A stretch of 6,252 bases of DNA. Source: an archaeon. Lineage in GTDB: Archaea; Asgardarchaeota; Hermodarchaeia; Hermodarchaeales; Hermodarchaeaceae. Below are positions 5,416 to 6,252 of the stretch, in pieces (position 1 is the stretch's first letter; every line of letters starts with the position of its first letter). The DNA is taken from the NCBI GenBank assembly GCA_016550485.1, contig JABXGV010000285.1:1-6252 (forward strand). The letters run 5' to 3'. The notes below the pieces were generated by a model, which searched no databases, was not told where the DNA came from, and was given only the letters and a program-made list of their open reading frames with translations. The translations under genes were made by a program, and so were the position numbers.

Positions 5416-5473
5416 TCACAAACAGCTTGTGATTTACAGGTAGAATCATTGGGCTTGGAATATTATCTTCCAA
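5416..5473. terminator. Hairpins in the convergent gap, possible two-way terminator
   Basis: The 83-base gap between the convergent asparagine-synthase-like and Roadblock genes holds two hairpins: TCACAA/TTGTGA (5416-5421, 5427-5432; 5-base loop) and TTGGAA/TTCCAA (5455-5460, 5468-5473; 7-base loop). The long T tracts favoured by archaeal termination are absent, so the assignment rests on position and symmetry. Confidence 0.35.
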
Positions 5474-5480
5474 AGAATAG

Positions 5481-5867
5481 CTATAACATGGCTTCAAGGC
5501 GCTTTTCAAGAAAATCAAGAATTATGTAACAGGCTCCAAGGTGAGCATTTTGTTCAGTAATTACTGCCAGCATACCCACTGATCCGATTCGGCGGACTAG
5601 TAAGTGGCCATTTCCACATCGAAGCACTAAATCCTGGTAGTGCCCAATTTTCAGCCGTTCTGCTGTTTGCTCGGACAAGGAACCTAATGATGCGATTGAT
5701 GCTGCTAACTCAATCTTTGTATCCTCTTCTTTTGCTATTAGCACCACGAGCGGAAATCCCTCCGGCGACATCACAGCAGCACTAGTTATAGACGGCTCCT
5801 TATTTACGACATCCTCCAAGATTTCCTCAATCTTTTGTAAAACATCTGGCGCAAGGGGTGATTGCAT
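5481..5867 (-). CDS. Roadblock/LC7-domain protein
   Basis: This 128-residue single-domain protein has the Roadblock/LC7 (longin-related) fold. Residues 7-26 form the first helix (DVLQKIEEILEDV). The hallmark strand-turn-strand AAVMSPEGFPLVV follows at 30-42, then a helix with SIASLGSLSEQTAERL (57-72), the strand pair QDLVLRCGNGHLLVRRI (78-94), GMLAVITEQNAHLG (98-111) and a C-terminal helix. Family members dimerise and usually bind or regulate small GTPases (MglB-MglA, Ragulator, dynein light chains). No GTPase gene is in the window, so the partner is unknown. The start is ATG at 5865-5867. No ribosome-binding site is visible and a TATA-like box lies only about 24 bases upstream, suggesting a leaderless transcript. 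The family call is firm. Confidence 0.9.
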   Translation of the reverse strand: MQSPLAPDVLQKIEEILEDVVNKEPSITSAAVMSPEGFPLVVLIAKEEDTKIELAASIASLGSLSEQTAERLKIGHYQDLVLRCGNGHLLVRRIGSVGMLAVITEQNAHLGACYIILDFLEKRLEAML

Positions 5868-5890
5868 ACATTTCTTGTGCTTATTCAGAC

Positions 5891-5900
5891 CTTTTTATTC
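5891..5900 (-). promoter_or_regulatory. Putative TATA box of the Roadblock gene (leaderless)
   Basis: On the minus strand GAATAAAAAG is centred about 28 bases before the ATG. Initiation 26 bases downstream would fall almost on the start codon, in keeping with the lack of a Shine-Dalgarno site. Confidence 0.4.
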
Positions 5901-5960
5901 TTCTCCTAATAGTAAAACACTGATTCTGGGGAGGAATATAATATTTCCAATCGAGCGCAG

Positions 5961-6009
5961 CTTTTATTAATATCATGATTTTTTCTTGATGTACTCTAAG
6001 CTTGGTGAG
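5961..6009 (+). promoter_or_regulatory. Putative promoter and ribosome site of the lysine-rich gene
   Basis: TTTTATTA (5962-5969) is a TATA-like box 45 bases before the TTG at 6015. GGTGAG (6004-6009) lies five bases before that TTG and matches the archaeal 16S tail. Together they fix a non-ATG start that a simple ATG search would miss. Confidence 0.55.
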
Positions 6010-6014
6010 TATTT

Positions 6015-6252
6015 TTGACTGAAGAAACTACGCCAAAACGTAAAACGCGAAGAACTACAAAGACCACAACTAGCAGCACGAAGCCAAAGAGTAAATCAAC
6101 CACCAAGACGGCAGCTAAAGCCAAGCCTAAAGCCAAGCCTAAAGCCAAGCCTAAAGCCAAGCCTAAAGCCAAGCCTAAAGCCAAGCCTAAAGCCAAGCCA
6201 AAAGCCAAGCCTAAAGCCAAGCCTAAAGCCAAGCCTAAAGCCAGGCCTAAAG
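6015..6252 (+). CDS. Lysine/proline/alanine-rich H1-like basic protein, 5' part
   Basis: The frame opens with TTG at 6015-6017 and is still open at the window end (79 full codons visible). The first 35 residues are Thr/Lys/Arg/Ser-rich (TEETTPKRKTRRTTKTTT and on), followed by eleven Ala-Lys-Pro-Lys units from residue 36. No hydrophobic core, signal peptide or recognisable domain is seen. The composition is that of disordered, DNA- or RNA-compacting tails such as eukaryotic histone H1 tails and the bacterial Hc1/AlgP types. Whether it is a tail on a folded domain or a whole nucleoid protein cannot be told, because the 3' part lies outside. The start rests on the GGTGAG site and on an in-frame TGA three codons upstream at 6006-6008. 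It is divergent from the Roadblock gene, 147 bases apart. Confidence 0.72.
   Translation, partial: MTEETTPKRKTRRTTKTTTSSTKPKSKSTTKTAAKAKPKAKPKAKPKAKPKAKPKAKPKAKPKAKPKAKPKAKPKARPK
6120..6251 (+). repeat. Eleven tandem 12-base units encoding AKPK
   Basis: The unit GCCAAGCCTAAA repeats in frame eleven times and continues out of the window. Only two units vary: CCT to CCA (silent) at 6200, and AAG to AGG (Lys to Arg) at 6244. Near identity at the base level, including third codon positions, points to recent expansion or ongoing homogenisation by slippage or recombination. Confidence 0.95.

Noticed and set aside
5933..5948. GGAA...TTCC symmetry around an A/T core in the divergent promoter
   Set aside because: Only four outer pairs match and the centre is plain A/T, as expected in a promoter.
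5996..6232. Minus-strand frame rich in Leu, Gly and Ala
   Set aside because: It is the antisense of the 12-base AKPK repeat; the plus frame has a TATA box, GGTGAG and a sensible start.

Overview
The window looks archaeal. Genes carry TATA-like boxes about 25 to 50 bases before the start codon. Shine-Dalgarno sites of the GGTGA or GGAG type match the archaeal 16S tail. A PAC2-family protein of the archaeal proteasome-chaperone type and a standalone Roadblock/LC7 protein are present. Four of the seven protein genes appear to start with TTG and one with GTG. Free-standing Roadblock proteins and a lysine-rich H1-like protein would suit an Asgard archaeon (Thorarchaeia-like), but that lineage guess is inference. 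No rRNA, tRNA, CRISPR array or insertion sequence was seen.

Layout. On the minus strand, positions 3862 to 26 hold a glutaredoxin-like redoxin and an anaerobic (class III) ribonucleotide reductase NrdD, tightly coupled. They are followed by a 90-residue double zinc-ribbon protein and a PAC2-family protein ending in Phe-Tyr-Val, each with its own likely promoter. Positions 3863 to 4515 are a 650-base intergenic region between the minus-strand nrd operon and a plus-strand gene. It contains a probable operator over the nrd TATA box, several palindromes, and two diverged copies of a 70-base element about 106 bases apart. Positions 4516 to 5397 (plus) encode an asparagine-synthase-like PP-loop enzyme with no glutaminase domain. 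It converges on a Roadblock/LC7 gene (5867 to 5481, minus). From 6015 to the window end (plus) runs the start of a lysine/proline/alanine-rich protein with at least eleven near-identical 12-base repeats.

How they work together. Redoxin plus NrdD is a coherent module: the redoxin probably supplies electrons for anaerobic deoxynucleotide synthesis, as in the Methanosarcina barkeri NrdD system. The NrdG activase is not in the window. The PAC2 protein has a C-terminal HbYX-type end, which suggests it docks on the 20S proteasome. The other genes have no obvious functional link to these.

The most intriguing part is the twin element at 4264-4334 and 4369-4442. The two copies can form the same fold, an outer stem with an AACT/C internal loop enclosing two small hairpins, and one base pair changes on both sides. 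Each copy also contains a short plus-strand ORF sharing the peptide ANAVRQMP. On the minus strand each copy lies about 27 to 30 bases after a TATA-like box. It may be a small structured RNA, a pair of micro-peptide genes, or a regulatory repeat.
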